A stretch of DNA of 64,000 nt from Candidatus Spongiihabitans thiooxidans (GTDB lineage: Bacteria > Pseudomonadota > Gammaproteobacteria > Arenicellales > Poriferihabitantaceae): contig LFLB01000007.1 in assembly GCA_001543005.1 (NCBI GenBank), positions 186,001 to 250,000 on the forward strand, in the 5' to 3' direction. The notes under the pieces are model-generated. The model saw nothing but the letters and a program-made list of their open reading frames with translations. It searched no databases and had not been told where the DNA came from. Positions 52,763-62,457 of this stretch are shown here, one piece after another (the first letter of the stretch is position 1; each line of letters opens with the position of its first letter). The position numbers were made by a program, and so were the translations under genes.

Positions 52763-54010
52763 ATGCAGACTTCCCTGGCGCCTGAATTTGCTGATACCGC
52801 TAAAGGCAAGGAAGCCGAAGCGATTATTCGCAAATGCGTGCATTGTGGTTTTTGTAATGCGACCTGCCCAACATATCAGTTGCTGGGCGACGAACTCGAT
52901 GGCCCACGCGGGCGAATCTATCTGATGAAGCAATTGCTCGAAGGCGAGCCAGCCAATGATCAAATGACCTTACACCTCGATCGTTGCCTGACCTGCCGCG
53001 CCTGCGAGACCACCTGCCCGTCAGGAGTGGAGTACGGAAAGTTGTTGGCAATCGGGCGTTCTATCTTGCACCTGGCCAATCATCGGAGTTTAGTCGATCA
53101 ACTCAGGAGAATTGTTGTTGCGAAAGTAGTTGGAAACGCCCGGATTTTCGATCTGCTACTGAGTTTTGGCAAGGTTGTGAGATCGATTTTACCTGCATCG
53201 CTAAAATCCAGTGTTACCGCATCGATTACGCCAGCCAATGCGAGAAGCATCCCTGAGTGGCCCAAGCCGTCTCATAAACGCACAATGGTTGCGTTAGCGG
53301 GTTGCGTCCAGGGGTCATTATCGCCCATGACAAATTTGGCGGCGGCGGTAGTATTGGACAAACTTGGGATTACCCTTATTGAGGTCGCCGGAGCAGGATG
53401 TTGTGGTGCTATGGATTTGCATACTACCAATGAAAACCGCGCCAAAAAGTTGGCCAAAGCGCTAATCGATAAATGGTGGCCCTACTTGGCGCAAGGGATT
53501 GAAGGGTTTGTCATGACCGCCAGTGGCTGCGGGGTGACCATCCTGGAGTACCCACATCTGTTCCAGGATGAACCCAATTACCGGGAAAAGGCAAAGGCTA
53601 TTTCCGGAAAAACGGTTGACCTTTGTGAGGTCATTGATAAAGAGATGGATAAAGAAACAGACAAAGAGGTGGCCGCGGCTTTTCGAGTACCCGACACTGC
53701 GCAGAAAGTGGCGTTCCATTCTCCCTGCACATTACAACACGGCCAAAAAATTACCGGCCGCGTGGAAAAAATTTTACAGCGGGTGGGTTATCAATTGTGT
53801 AAAGTTGAAGACTCACATTTATGTTGCGGTTCGGCTGGAACCTATTCAATTTTTCAGCCAGAAATTTCCAGCCAATTACGCACAGCCAAGCTCCGCGCAT
53901 TGTATAACGATAACCCGAACATTGTGTGTACCGCCAATGTTGGTTGCCAGGTCCACCTGAATATGAATGACCACGCCAGGGTCAAGCATTGGGTGGAGCT
54001 ACTGTTATAG
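52763..54010 (+). CDS. glcF: Glycolate oxidase iron-sulfur subunit GlcF
   Basis: 415 residues with two 4Fe-4S clusters (CVHCGFCNATCPTY at about 30 and CLTCRACETTCPSG at about 74) and two CCG-type domains (GAGCCGAMDLH, SHLCCGSAG). It passes electrons from GlcDE to the quinone pool. A lysine/glutamate tract KEMDKETDKEVAAAF in the linker is a local expansion. It follows glcE by 12 nt. No glcC-type regulator is present in the window. Confidence 0.93.
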   Translation: MQTSLAPEFADTAKGKEAEAIIRKCVHCGFCNATCPTYQLLGDELDGPRGRIYLMKQLLEGEPANDQMTLHLDRCLTCRACETTCPSGVEYGKLLAIGRSILHLANHRSLVDQLRRIVVAKVVGNARIFDLLLSFGKVVRSILPASLKSSVTASITPANARSIPEWPKPSHKRTMVALAGCVQGSLSPMTNLAAAVVLDKLGITLIEVAGAGCCGAMDLHTTNENRAKKLAKALIDKWWPYLAQGIEGFVMTASGCGVTILEYPHLFQDEPNYREKAKAISGKTVDLCEVIDKEMDKETDKEVAAAFRVPDTAQKVAFHSPCTLQHGQKITGRVEKILQRVGYQLCKVEDSHLCCGSAGTYSIFQPEISSQLRTAKLRALYNDNPNIVCTANVGCQVHLNMNDHARVKHWVELLL

Positions 54011-54203
54011 TCTGTATACTCTCTCAATTGCGGATGCCATTGCGAATTTTATTTTGCATCATTACCGCGCGCTCACGGCTACGTAGCGGATGTTCCAGCG
54101 ACAAAACTTGCCCAGGCTTTGATTCTCCGGGATACCCATTTCTATCAAACAACCTTAAAAATCGTCAATTTGGGTAAAAAATGCCCAAAATCGCCTGGAA
54201 TAC

Positions 54204-54232
54204 TTGTATCAAACCAGTGTCTCCAGTATCAT
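54204..54232 (+). promoter_or_regulatory. Probable promoter of rplM-rpsI
   Basis: TTGTAT (54204-54209) and TATCAT (54227-54232) are separated by exactly 17 bp, 51 bp before the rplM ATG. Upstream, TTTGGG and CCCAAA form a small hairpin around 54169-54189, which may close the glcF transcript. The rest of the 54011-54283 gap shows nothing else. Confidence 0.45.
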
Positions 54233-54283
54233 CCGCGCTCCATTTTTTACCCTTATGTCTTTAGATTATAGTGTCGTTAGCTT

Positions 54284-54712
54284 ATGAAAACATTTTCCGC
54301 CAATCCCGATAAAATCAAACGTGATTGGTTCGTAGTCGATGCCAATAACAAGGTTCTGGGCAGATTGGCGGCTGATATCGCCCATCGGCTTAGAGGAAAA
54401 CACAAACCAGAATTCACGCCGCATGTGGATACCGGCGACTATATCGTGGTCGTCAATGCCGAGAAAATTGCGCTGACTGGAAATAAGGCTAACGATAAAA
54501 AATATTATCGCCACACCGGCTATCCCGGCGGTATCAAAGAAACCTCTTTCAAGGAGATGATCGAAAAACATCCCACCCGGGTGATTGAAACTGCGGTTAA
54601 AGGCATGTTGCCGCGCAATAAGTTGGGTAGAGCGATGTTTTCCAAGTTAAAGGTTTACGTCGGTGAGCAACATGATCACCAAGCCCAGCAACCAAAAGCG
54701 CTGGATCTCTAA
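54284..54712 (+). CDS. rplM: 50S ribosomal protein L13
   Basis: 142 residues, the normal length: [50 protein letters not shown] and [20 protein letters not shown]. This is the full L13 signature. It is an early-assembly protein of the large subunit and is followed by rpsI as in most bacteria. Confidence 0.97.
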   Translation: MKTFSANPDKIKRDWFVVDANNKVLGRLAADIAHRLRGKHKPEFTPHVDTGDYIVVVNAEKIALTGNKANDKKYYRHTGYPGGIKETSFKEMIEKHPTRVIETAVKGMLPRNKLGRAMFSKLKVYVGEQHDHQAQQPKALDL

Positions 54713-54743
54713 TTTAATTTAAGCCCAATACAATTTATTGAAC

Positions 54744-55142
54744 ATGGCACAAAAGCAAGAAACTTACCGAGGCACAGGTCGTCGCAAGTCATCCACCGCA
54801 AGGGTTTACATGCAACGTGGCAAAGGAAGCATCCTGATTAACAAAAAATCTATTGAAGAATATTTCGGTCGTGAAACCGCGCGTATGATTGTGCGCCAAC
54901 CACTGGAACTCGTGGAAATGTTAGACAAAGTAGATATCAGGGCAACCGTAAATGGCGGTGGAAACAGCGGCCAGGCTGGCGCAATTAGACACGGTATAAC
55001 CCGCGCGCTATTGAATTACGATGAAACACTGCGCGTTTCCCTGCGACAAGCAGGATTTGTAACCCGCGATTCCAGGGAAGTGGAACGGAAAAAATTTGGT
55101 TTGCATAAAGCCAGAAAACGACCGCAATACTCCAAACGGTAA
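54744..55142 (+). CDS. rpsI: 30S ribosomal protein S9
   Basis: 132 residues from ATG 54744 ([20 protein letters not shown]). The end [11 protein letters not shown] is the conserved basic tail that reaches the P-site t[23 protein letters not shown] is the S9 signature. It forms an operon with rplM, gap 31 nt. Confidence 0.97.
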   Translation: MAQKQETYRGTGRRKSSTARVYMQRGKGSILINKKSIEEYFGRETARMIVRQPLELVEMLDKVDIRATVNGGGNSGQAGAIRHGITRALLNYDETLRVSLRQAGFVTRDSREVERKKFGLHKARKRPQYSKR

Positions 55143-55152
55143 TTATCGTATT

Positions 55153-55202
55153 TCAAGATTATTGCCCAAGTTATTTACTGGGTTATTTGCCAATAATCTT
55201 GA
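55153..55202 (+). terminator. Long hairpin after rpsI
   Basis: TCAAGATTATTG at 55153-55164 pairs perfectly with CAATAATCTTGA at 55191-55202 around a 26-nt loop that itself contains a CCCA/TGGG pair. There is no long T run after it, so it may be a terminator or an RNA-stabilising stem. Confidence 0.55.
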
Positions 55203-55318
55203 TTAATTCAGGCTGCCTTAAAACTTAAGAGGGCAACTGTGAACAGGCAGATTTTTCTTGTTTAATAATACCAAACCATAAGTATTGAACCCGCAAAGTC
55301 ATTAATTGACAGATCGTA

Positions 55319-56395
55319 ATGAATCTACTCGATCCATTTATTTCATCCTTTGGCGGCAACATCGGCCAGGTACATGCCATTCTCGTATTACTCGTTACCT
55401 TTGTAGTCAGTTTGTTGAGCCGGGTTGTGGTTTCAAAGTTGACGCAGTATGCCCGTCATTCGGCGACCCTGTGGGACGATGCCTTTGCACAGTCGCTGGG
55501 CCCCCCGCTACGGCTTTTGCTGTGGGTGGTTGGGCTGAGTATTGCCGTGGACCTGGTGCAGGTTAATGTGGATGCAACCCTGGCTAAAATAATAAGCCCG
55601 GCTCGAGATCTGGGTGTCATTGTCGCGCTTGCCTGGTTTCTGATTCGTTTTATCAAGTGTGTGCAAAGCAATGTTATTGCGAACAAAGCGGAAACCGGGG
55701 AGCACCTCGACAAAGCGGCGGTGGATATTATCGGAAAGGTTTCACGGTTAATTGTATTCATAGTCACATTTTTGGTTGCCCTGCAAACGCTGGGTTTCAG
55801 TATCGCCGGCGTACTCACATTCGGCGGTGTTGGGGGGATTGCTATTGGCTTTGCCGCAAAAGACTTGCTCTCAAATTTTTTTGGCGGGTTTATTATTTAT
55901 CTGGACCGGCCGTTCTCGGTAGGAGAGTGGATTAGTTCCCCGGACCGGGATATAGAGGGCAGCGTGGAGCACATTGGCTGGCGTGTGACCCGCATCAGAA
56001 AATTCGATAGCCGACCGCTGTATGTCCCCAACTCAGTGTTCGCCACCATTGCCATTGAAAACCCATCGCGGATGTCCAATCGCCGAATCTATGAAACCAT
56101 CGGCATCCGTTATGAAGATGCCGGCGCTATGGAAAAGGTCGTCGAGCAGGTCACCGCGTATTTGAAAGATCATGCCGAGATAGACCAGGAGCGGACAATT
56201 ATGGTGAATTTCACCACTTTCGCGCCGTCGTCATTAGACTTCTTTGTCTATTGTTTTACCAAAACCCAAACGGGGTTGGAATTTTACCGAATAAAACAGG
56301 AAATCCTGTTGCATATTCTCAAAATCATCGAGGACAATAACGCCGAATGTGCATTTCCAACCACCACGGTGCACCTGCAAGGCGACATGCCGTAA
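55319..56395 (+). CDS. MscS-family mechanosensitive channel (YnaI/YbiO-like)
   Basis: A 358-residue protein with four or five membrane segments. The pore helix reads VGGIAIGFAAKDLLSNFFGG, with the Gly/Ala pattern of TM3. The cytosolic beta domain (RPFSVGEWISSP, YVPNSVFATIAIENPSRMSN) and the alpha-beta vestibule follow. These channels open on membrane stretch and release solutes during osmotic downshock. It starts at ATG 55319; a single gene. Confidence 0.9.
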   Translation: MNLLDPFISSFGGNIGQVHAILVLLVTFVVSLLSRVVVSKLTQYARHSATLWDDAFAQSLGPPLRLLLWVVGLSIAVDLVQVNVDATLAKIISPARDLGVIVALAWFLIRFIKCVQSNVIANKAETGEHLDKAAVDIIGKVSRLIVFIVTFLVALQTLGFSIAGVLTFGGVGGIAIGFAAKDLLSNFFGGFIIYLDRPFSVGEWISSPDRDIEGSVEHIGWRVTRIRKFDSRPLYVPNSVFATIAIENPSRMSNRRIYETIGIRYEDAGAMEKVVEQVTAYLKDHAEIDQERTIMVNFTTFAPSSLDFFVYCFTKTQTGLEFYRIKQEILLHILKIIEDNNAECAFPTTTVHLQGDMP

Positions 56396-56500
56396 CGAAA
56401 TAACGCGAATATTTTAGGTGGTGGAGGTGTAGGTGAATGCCGTGTCATCGCGGCGATTGGTTCGGTCAGTTATGAAATTGTGTTCGCAACGATTGTGATG

Positions 56501-56908
56501 TCACGATTCAGTCGATTCCTCCGCATCTTTTCTTTCTTGCTCCATCTGTTCAAGTAAACTTTTACAATCCTGTTGAATTGCAACGCTTTCCAAGGCTTCT
56601 AATTCGCCCTTCAACCTGCCGATTAAATCTTTTTGGTCGTTATCAGTTGCGAAAAAAAACAAGGAAGGCCAGAACAGCAATAGCCCAACGCCCATAGCAA
56701 CGGCATCCCCAGTTGATTCTTTGCGCTGACCGCCGAATGCCTCTTGTGCTCTACGCCTAATTCTACGCATCTCTTGAGCAATTTGGCTACAGTTATAGGA
56801 TTGATATTGTAGTGGAGATACATATATTGCTTGTATTTTGTCCGGGGATTTTGCGCACCCTGCCAAGGTAATACAGGTGGCAATGATTATGGAAATAGTC
56901 GATTTCAT
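56501..56908 (-). CDS. Putative lipoprotein of unknown function
   Basis: 135 residues from the ATG at 56908. MKSTISIIIATCITLAGCAK is a clear lipoprotein signal with lipobox LAGC. The mature part has YVSPLQYQSYNCSQIAQEMR and a second hydrophobic stretch (GVGLLLFWPSLFFFA), then a coiled-coil-prone tail. The pattern Tyr-x-Ser-Pro-x-x-Tyr-x-x-Tyr-x-Cys-x-x-Ile is seen in many small proteobacterial lipoproteins without known role. Confidence 0.75.
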   Translation of the reverse strand: MKSTISIIIATCITLAGCAKSPDKIQAIYVSPLQYQSYNCSQIAQEMRRIRRRAQEAFGGQRKESTGDAVAMGVGLLLFWPSLFFFATDNDQKDLIGRLKGELEALESVAIQQDCKSLLEQMEQERKDAEESTES

Positions 56909-57041
56909 AAGGGGTATTGTTTGGGTTTTAAGGGAATAAACCACACTGGTCGCAAACTGTCCCACTGTATCCTATGGAAAAGTTGTTAACAAGCGCCGAA
57001 TAACACCCGATTGCTTCACCACCGCCGCGCGATCCGGCAAG

Positions 57042-58499
57042 TCATTTCACCGATAACACCCTGATTAAATCAGTGCTGCCTGCCTGCCGCGAGCTGCCGG
57101 CGGTCAGGATCAGCACGTCATTATCCTTGACATAGCCGAGCGCCTTGGCTTTGGATATCGCGAATGCAATCTTTTTTTCATCTGAACCATCGCCGTCATA
57201 GTGCATCGCCAATACCCCCCAGTTCATCGACAGTTGGGCAACCACTTGCTTGGAAGTGGTAATCGCAAAGATCGGACAGTATGGGCGATACTTGGAAATA
57301 AGCCGCGACGTAAATCCGGTTTCCGTCAAAGCGATGATGGCAGCCGCGTTCAAATGATTGGCCATGGTTATCGATGCCTGCGCGACCGCCTCGGTGACTT
57401 CATTGGACGGGTTGGGTTCGATTTGTTGCAGATAGCCATATTGACGCAACCCGGTTTCGGCTTCCATGGCCAGATGCACCATGGTTTGCACCGCTTCCAC
57501 CGGTCTTCGACCGACCGCGGTTTCTCCCGACAGCATGACCGCGGAAGTGCCATCAAAAATTGCATTGGCAACGTCGCTGACTTCGGCTCGAGTCGGTCTG
57601 GGATTGCGCTCCATGGAATCCAGCATTTGAGTGGCGGTAATGACCGGCTTGCCTTGGGAAACCGTGGCTCTGATGATTTGCTTTTGAATGGTGGGGCCTT
57701 GTCCCATTTCCAGTTCCACACCGAGGTCTCCGCGCGCTACCATGATGCCGTTTGCCGCAGTGATAATACTATTTAAATTTTCCACGCCCTCGCGGTTTTC
57801 AATTTTCGCGATGATTGGAATTTCTGCGCCGCGACTTTTAAGTTGGTCACGCAATGCTATCACTTCGTTGGCATTGCGAATAAAAGAGGCGGCGATATAT
57901 TGCACATCGTTGGACACCGCAAAGTCAATTTCCAGAGCGTCATTAGAAGGGATATCGTCGAACGCGGTTTTATTGTCGGGCAGATTTACGCCTTTGGTAT
58001 TTCGCAAAACGCCGCCACATTCAACCCGACACTCAATGGTCGAGTCCACCACGTTGGTTACGATGAGCTCGATTTGACCATCGTTCACCAGAATTCGATC
58101 ACCCGGTTTGGTATGACGATATAAGTTTGTATAAGAAACCGAAACGCCCTGCTCATCCCCTTTTCGACCATCCCCATAAAGTGAAAATTCCTGATTGCGT
58201 TCCAGCAACACGCCGTCCGATTTTAAGGCGGATTTCAATGTGCCGGTGCGGATTTCCCGGCCACGGGTGTCAACCATTATGGCGATGGTGCGGTCCATTT
58301 CATGCGTCGCCTGACGCACCCGTTGCAGGGTTTCGGTGTGCGCTTTGACATCGCCATGAGACATATTTAATCGAGCAACATTCATACCTGCTCCAATCAT
58401 TGCCTTGAGGGTATCGACGTTATCGCAGGCCGGGCCGATAGTGGCGATGACCTTGGTTTTCCGCAATTTCGGTGTTGTCTTCAGTTTGTTTTCTCCCAC
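57042..58499 (-). CDS. pyk: Pyruvate kinase
   Basis: A 485-residue protein: KVIATIGPACDNVDTLKAMI, GAGMNVARLNMSHGD, VKAHTETLQRVR, IIAKIENREGVENL (catalytic Lys and metal Glu), MVARGDLGVELEMG and the C-terminal domain ending LTAGSSRQAGSTDLIRVLSV. It makes pyruvate and ATP from PEP and ADP. Length and the ARGDLGVE motif fit PykA/PykF-type enzymes. The downstream side is a 76-bp gap of low information. Confidence 0.95.
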   Translation of the reverse strand: MGENKLKTTPKLRKTKVIATIGPACDNVDTLKAMIGAGMNVARLNMSHGDVKAHTETLQRVRQATHEMDRTIAIMVDTRGREIRTGTLKSALKSDGVLLERNQEFSLYGDGRKGDEQGVSVSYTNLYRHTKPGDRILVNDGQIELIVTNVVDSTIECRVECGGVLRNTKGVNLPDNKTAFDDIPSNDALEIDFAVSNDVQYIAASFIRNANEVIALRDQLKSRGAEIPIIAKIENREGVENLNSIITAANGIMVARGDLGVELEMGQGPTIQKQIIRATVSQGKPVITATQMLDSMERNPRPTRAEVSDVANAIFDGTSAVMLSGETAVGRRPVEAVQTMVHLAMEAETGLRQYGYLQQIEPNPSNEVTEAVAQASITMANHLNAAAIIALTETGFTSRLISKYRPYCPIFAITTSKQVVAQLSMNWGVLAMHYDGDGSDEKKIAFAISKAKALGYVKDNDVLILTAGSSRQAGSTDLIRVLSVK

Positions 58500-58550
58500 A
58501 TTATTACAAGCGCGCGATTATAGCCCTAATCACTGGCCGAATCGCTGATT

Positions 58551-58770
58551 TTGGTCCACCCTTTTTCATAATATTCTTAGATAGGGCGCGAGCAGATACT
58601 TAAATGAGTAATATGTTTGAATATATGCCCGTGCCGGTTCCTTTAAAAGATAACCTGCAATTGGTGCACCCTTTTTCATAATATTCTTAGATAGGGCGCG
58701 AGCAGATACTTAAATGAGTAATATGTTTGAATATATGCCCGTGCCGGTTCCTTTAAAAGATAACCTGCAA
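58551..58770. repeat. 110-bp tandem duplication (two copies)
   Basis: 58551-58660 and 58661-58770 are identical except for one base (TTGGTCCACC versus TTGGTGCACC). Each has CCCTTTTTCATAATATTC at the left and GCCCGTGCCGGTTCC at the right. It is the best copy of the dispersed family also seen at 38410, 45639 and 62290. It fills most of the 332-bp gap between pyk and the membrane-protein gene. Confidence 0.92.
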
Positions 58771-58831
58771 TTGGTGTGGTTTTATGGGTGCGCTTGGTCT
58801 ACATTAGCAACAAGCATCGAAAATAAATATC

Positions 58832-59362
58832 ATGATTAAAACGTATTTTTTACAAGCCCGGCATTGGCAATTGTGCGTGTTAATGGTCACGCCCTATGCG
58901 GTGTATAAACTAACCGGGTTTGGCCATAACCCGATAGACTGGGGATTTTTATTGCTGTACTTCCTGCTGGTAACGCTGGGCTGGTTATACAGCGTCGGTA
59001 GCACTGCCAACGATAAACTTGATCCACAGTTTAAAATGCCATTGCTGTATTTTCAGTTGGCGACTCTCGTTCCATTTATCTATTTGCCGATCGTTGTATT
59101 TTGGGTTTTAGCGCCGATGTCTCGCGGGGAAATACAGCAGCCACCTCAAGAGTTGATCTTTATTCATTTTGCCACGCTATTCGCTGTCGTTTATTGTATT
59201 TGGTATACCGCCAAGCAATTTACCACGCTACGAAATAATCAACAATCCAGTTTTAGTGATTACTACCTGGCGTTCATGGGATTCTGGTTCGGTTTTTTTG
59301 GCGTGTGGTTTCTACAGCCTAAAATATCCGAATTGTTTTATCCAACCAAACCCGGCAATTGA
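58832..59362 (+). CDS. Unknown inner-membrane protein with five predicted helices
   Basis: 176 residues with hydrophobic segments at about 12-28, 38-58, 72-95, 107-125 and 142-162. There are several Trp and Tyr residues and no known motif. The stop overlaps the TTG start of the phosphoesterase gene by 3 nt, so the two should be made together. No family recognised; it may anchor or partner the phosphoesterase. Confidence 0.7.
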   Translation: MIKTYFLQARHWQLCVLMVTPYAVYKLTGFGHNPIDWGFLLLYFLLVTLGWLYSVGSTANDKLDPQFKMPLLYFQLATLVPFIYLPIVVFWVLAPMSRGEIQQPPQELIFIHFATLFAVVYCIWYTAKQFTTLRNNQQSSFSDYYLAFMGFWFGFFGVWFLQPKISELFYPTKPGN

Positions 59363-60417
59363 CCGCTATCTCGAAAACCTGGTTGTGGTTTCATATCCTG
59401 TTGCCACCGGCGTGCTTTTTCGTATTTGCCTATCCCGTCATTCGGCTCAGCAATTGGTATAGCACCGGGGCTGGAATCAACGTTTATCATTCCCTGTTAA
59501 TTTGGGCGGTGAGCGTGGTTGTTATGTGGTATTCGTTTAGTGTCCCAAAAATGAAAATTCGATATCTGGCAGTACACTGGATGGGGATCAGCTTTGTGTT
59601 TGCTGTACTAACGTTGTTAGCCGAAGGGTTAAGACTGGTTCTCCCGGTACAGGATGCGCTGATTGTACAGGGCGTACTCGTAGCTGGCGTACTTGGTGTT
59701 TTATTTTCTATATTGCTTTCGCATCATCTGTCGGTAAAGCGACTGGAAATATTCAGCCACAAGGTCAGCCGCAGTTACCGCATTGTACAAATCAGCGACG
59801 TACACATCGGCTCTCGTCAGGCTGGTTTCATGCGAAGAATTGTGGCCCGGCTAAACGCCCTGAATGCGGATTATGTTGTGGTAACCGGAGACCTGATAGA
59901 CAGCAGTACCGTGGACTACCAGGCGCTTGAATCCATCAAGCAAGTTAAGGCGCCGATATTTTTTGTCATCGGTAATCACGAGCGTTATGCCGGTCTGCCG
60001 AAAGTCATTGACCTGGCCGACAGACTCGGGATGAAAACACTCAGACAGGAATCGGTTGTCAGCGAACAACTGGTATTTTCAGGTATTGATGATGCCGACC
60101 ATAAAGACCAGGTTGAGAGGCACCTTCCGAGCATCAAAAAAATCCCTGATAAATTTAATATCCTTTTGTACCATCGCCCGGTTGGGTGGGAAGCGGCGAT
60201 TGAACACGGCATTGATTTAATGTTATCGGGACATACCCACAATGGCCAGATATTTCCGTTTAATTTTATTGTTAAACAACAGTACAATCGGATATCAGGA
60301 ATGTATCGGCAGGGAAATTCTCATCTATATGTTTCTCCTGGCACTGGAACCTGGGGGCCGTGTATGCGGCTAGGATCGTTAAATGAAATTACCGTCTTTG
60401 AGATAAAACCAGAGTGA
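59359..60417 (+). CDS. Membrane-anchored metallophosphoesterase (YkuE-like)
   Basis: A 352-residue protein with four hydrophobic segments in residues 1-130, then a calcineurin-like domain: QISDVHIGSR (DxH), VVTGDLIDSS (GDxxD), FVIGNHERYAG (GNHE), LLYHRPVG (His) and LMLSGHTHNGQIFPF (GHTH). All five metal-binding motifs are present. It acts at the membrane on a phosphoester, perhaps a lipid-linked one. It begins at TTG overlapping the upstream stop (TTGA), which implies translational coupling. Confidence 0.85.
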   Translation: MTAISKTWLWFHILLPPACFFVFAYPVIRLSNWYSTGAGINVYHSLLIWAVSVVVMWYSFSVPKMKIRYLAVHWMGISFVFAVLTLLAEGLRLVLPVQDALIVQGVLVAGVLGVLFSILLSHHLSVKRLEIFSHKVSRSYRIVQISDVHIGSRQAGFMRRIVARLNALNADYVVVTGDLIDSSTVDYQALESIKQVKAPIFFVIGNHERYAGLPKVIDLADRLGMKTLRQESVVSEQLVFSGIDDADHKDQVERHLPSIKKIPDKFNILLYHRPVGWEAAIEHGIDLMLSGHTHNGQIFPFNFIVKQQYNRISGMYRQGNSHLYVSPGTGTWGPCMRLGSLNEITVFEIKPE

Positions 60418-60511
60418 GCGCAACCCGAAGTAAAATTACCTGAGCCGCACCCAACCAGATTAACTGTATTTTCTTGCGTAAACATCATCAGACAGGAGGG
60501 CTTGGCAGCCT

Positions 60512-61363
60512 ATGAAAATCACTGAGCTTCAGGTGATCACGTATATTCTAAATTGCATCAGAATTCGTACCAAGCCTTGTAAATACTTCCAGTTAAATTC
60601 GCCATACTTTAATGCGAAAGAAGGTATTTTTTCCAAAAAAGAAATGGACCGGCTGATTCCGGAAAAATGGCGATTGCAACATAAGTATCTACATCAGGAA
60701 TATGATGATGGCGCTTACCAGCCCGAACACTATCCGGTATTTGTAAAACCGGAGTGGGGGCAAAATGCCCGCGGCGTATTCAGAGCAGATGATGCCGCGT
60801 CACTGGCAAAGATCAGACAAATTACCCGCCAGGCCCGAACTCGGTACTTCATCCAACAGTGTGCCTCGGGAAAACGCGAGTTTGAAATATTTTCCATATT
60901 GCACCATACAGATAAAAATCGTTACGCCGAATTGACCATAACCGAAGTCACGAATTCCAGTGAAACCAATCCAGTTAACAGCATATATAATCCGGACACC
61001 GCCTACCGTGAAATTACCGATAAATTTTCAGAACCGCAGAAGCAAGCGCTATGGGAACTGCTCGGTCAAATTGGGCGATTTGGCATTTCCAGGGCAAGTT
61101 TACGGGCTGATTCCATTGCGCAAATGCTGGCTGGAAAATTTCATGTTATTGAAGTGAATTTATTTGCGCCGATGCCGATCAACATGCTCGACCCAAAATA
61201 CAGCAATAGCGAACTGTGGCAAATGATTCGGCGCTACATGTTATCCCTGGCGAGAATCACTAAATATCGAGACCAGAGCCTGACAGAAAAACCGGTGTTC
61301 ACAAAAATTATGTTATACAACCGCCAAAACCCGCTTCTAAATTTTATACGAGAAAGACTATGA
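60512..61363 (+). CDS. ATP-grasp-like ligase 1
   Basis: 283 residues with a strong ribosome site (CAGGAGGGC) before ATG 60512. It has FVKPEWGQNARGVFRADD (the ATP Lys and flexible loop), RYFIQQCASGKREFEIFSI, LRADSIAQMLAGKFHVIEVN with the metal-binding Glu, and a hydrophobic-basic C-terminus. This is a compact ATP-grasp fold, the family that makes carboxylate-amine or -thiol bonds. Its stop overlaps the next ATP-grasp gene by 4 nt, so the pair likely acts in one pathway. Substrates unknown. Confidence 0.7.
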   Translation: MKITELQVITYILNCIRIRTKPCKYFQLNSPYFNAKEGIFSKKEMDRLIPEKWRLQHKYLHQEYDDGAYQPEHYPVFVKPEWGQNARGVFRADDAASLAKIRQITRQARTRYFIQQCASGKREFEIFSILHHTDKNRYAELTITEVTNSSETNPVNSIYNPDTAYREITDKFSEPQKQALWELLGQIGRFGISRASLRADSIAQMLAGKFHVIEVNLFAPMPINMLDPKYSNSELWQMIRRYMLSLARITKYRDQSLTEKPVFTKIMLYNRQNPLLNFIRERL

Positions 61364-62268
61364 GGAGATTGAAGGCGTTAATCTACGCCTGGATTAGCGA
61401 ACGTTATATGCATGGCTGCAGCAACTATAATTCTTTGCAGATCAGAAAGGGCTGCCGATCGAAAGCGCAGAGCAGGGCGATATTCGCCAAAAACGGTGTT
61501 CCACATGCCCGTGGACTGATTTTTTTCTGGCCCTGGCGGGCGCATAAATTTGCTAAACAACACGGTTTTCCGTTGGTGGTCAAACCCAATGTCAGCGGCT
61601 ATTCCCGAGGTAGTTACTTTCCGATCAACCGCTACGGCGAATTGCACAAAGCGATTTTTTGGGCCAAGGTATGGTGGCCTGTTACGGTTATTGAACAATA
61701 TTTAAAAGGCGCAAATTACCGGGTGTTGGCCACCGGTCACGGATTGGTGTCTGTTATCCGTCGTTATCCGCCCTCGGTCACGGGCAATGGTAAGGATTCA
61801 ATCGCAACGCTGATTGATAATGAAAATAATATCCGCCGGGAAATGAAATTACACCCGACCATTTTCCCCATTGCAAAAAGCGCTCAGGTGATTAAGCATC
61901 TGAAAAAACAAACGCTGACTCTGGATTCTGTTCCCGCGCAAGGAAAACAGGTTGAGCTGTTCCATCGCGTCGCTCTAGCGCCTGGCGGGGTGATTGAAAC
62001 CATCGATCAAAACACTATTGCCGAAGACAATAGAACGCTGTTTATGGAGGTGGTAAAAATGTTTGGCGCGAATGTGCTGGGGATTGATGTTATTTTCGAA
62101 CAAGGAATCGAGATCAGCCATAAACAACAAAAATGTATTTTTATCGAGGTAAATTCAAGACCTTATTTGAAAATGCATTATTATCCGAGATATGGAGAAG
62201 TCGAAGATTTTAGTGCCTCTTTGGCGGAGCTGGACGAATTAGACATTTCCGACAAAGATATTTTTTGA
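61360..62268 (+). CDS. ATP-grasp-like ligase 2 (cyanophycin synthetase/glutathione synthetase branch)
   Basis: A 302-residue protein. It has RKGCRSKAQSRAIFAKNGVPHARG, the entry helix common to CphA/GshAB ATP-grasps, then FPLVVKPNVSGYSRGSYFPI, YRVLATGHGLVSVIRRYPPS, TGNGKDSIATLID and the metal end CIFIEVNSRPYLKMHYYP. It looks like the ATP-grasp half of peptide-forming enzymes without their Mur ligase part. With ligase 1 it may build a small peptide or modified amino acid that the MFS protein exports. Confidence 0.75.
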   Translation: MRRLKALIYAWISERYMHGCSNYNSLQIRKGCRSKAQSRAIFAKNGVPHARGLIFFWPWRAHKFAKQHGFPLVVKPNVSGYSRGSYFPINRYGELHKAIFWAKVWWPVTVIEQYLKGANYRVLATGHGLVSVIRRYPPSVTGNGKDSIATLIDNENNIRREMKLHPTIFPIAKSAQVIKHLKKQTLTLDSVPAQGKQVELFHRVALAPGGVIETIDQNTIAEDNRTLFMEVVKMFGANVLGIDVIFEQGIEISHKQQKCIFIEVNSRPYLKMHYYPRYGEVEDFSASLAELDELDISDKDIF

Positions 62269-62289
62269 ATGCCGCACCTCGCAACCCTA

Positions 62290-62457
62290 ATATTTTTAAG
62301 GAACGGGCACGAGCCTGAATTAAACGCCGTTCTTAAACAAAGCTAATACTCAATGCCACGTTCAAAGAATAACTAAACGAGGTATAAGGAACGGGAGCAT
62401 GAACTTACCACCAAACTTAAACGAACTGTATGCTTGTGGACTATCTAAAAAAATGAA
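62290..62457. repeat. Dispersed repeat family, two partial copies
   Basis: TTTTTAAGGAACGGGCACGA at about 62292 and ATAAGGAACGGGAGCATGAA at about 62390, followed by ACTTAAACGAACTGTATGCT and ACTATCTAAAAAAATG. The last part sits at the MFS start codon, so the repeat forms the gene's leader. No separate gene lies in the 189-bp gap. Confidence 0.5.
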
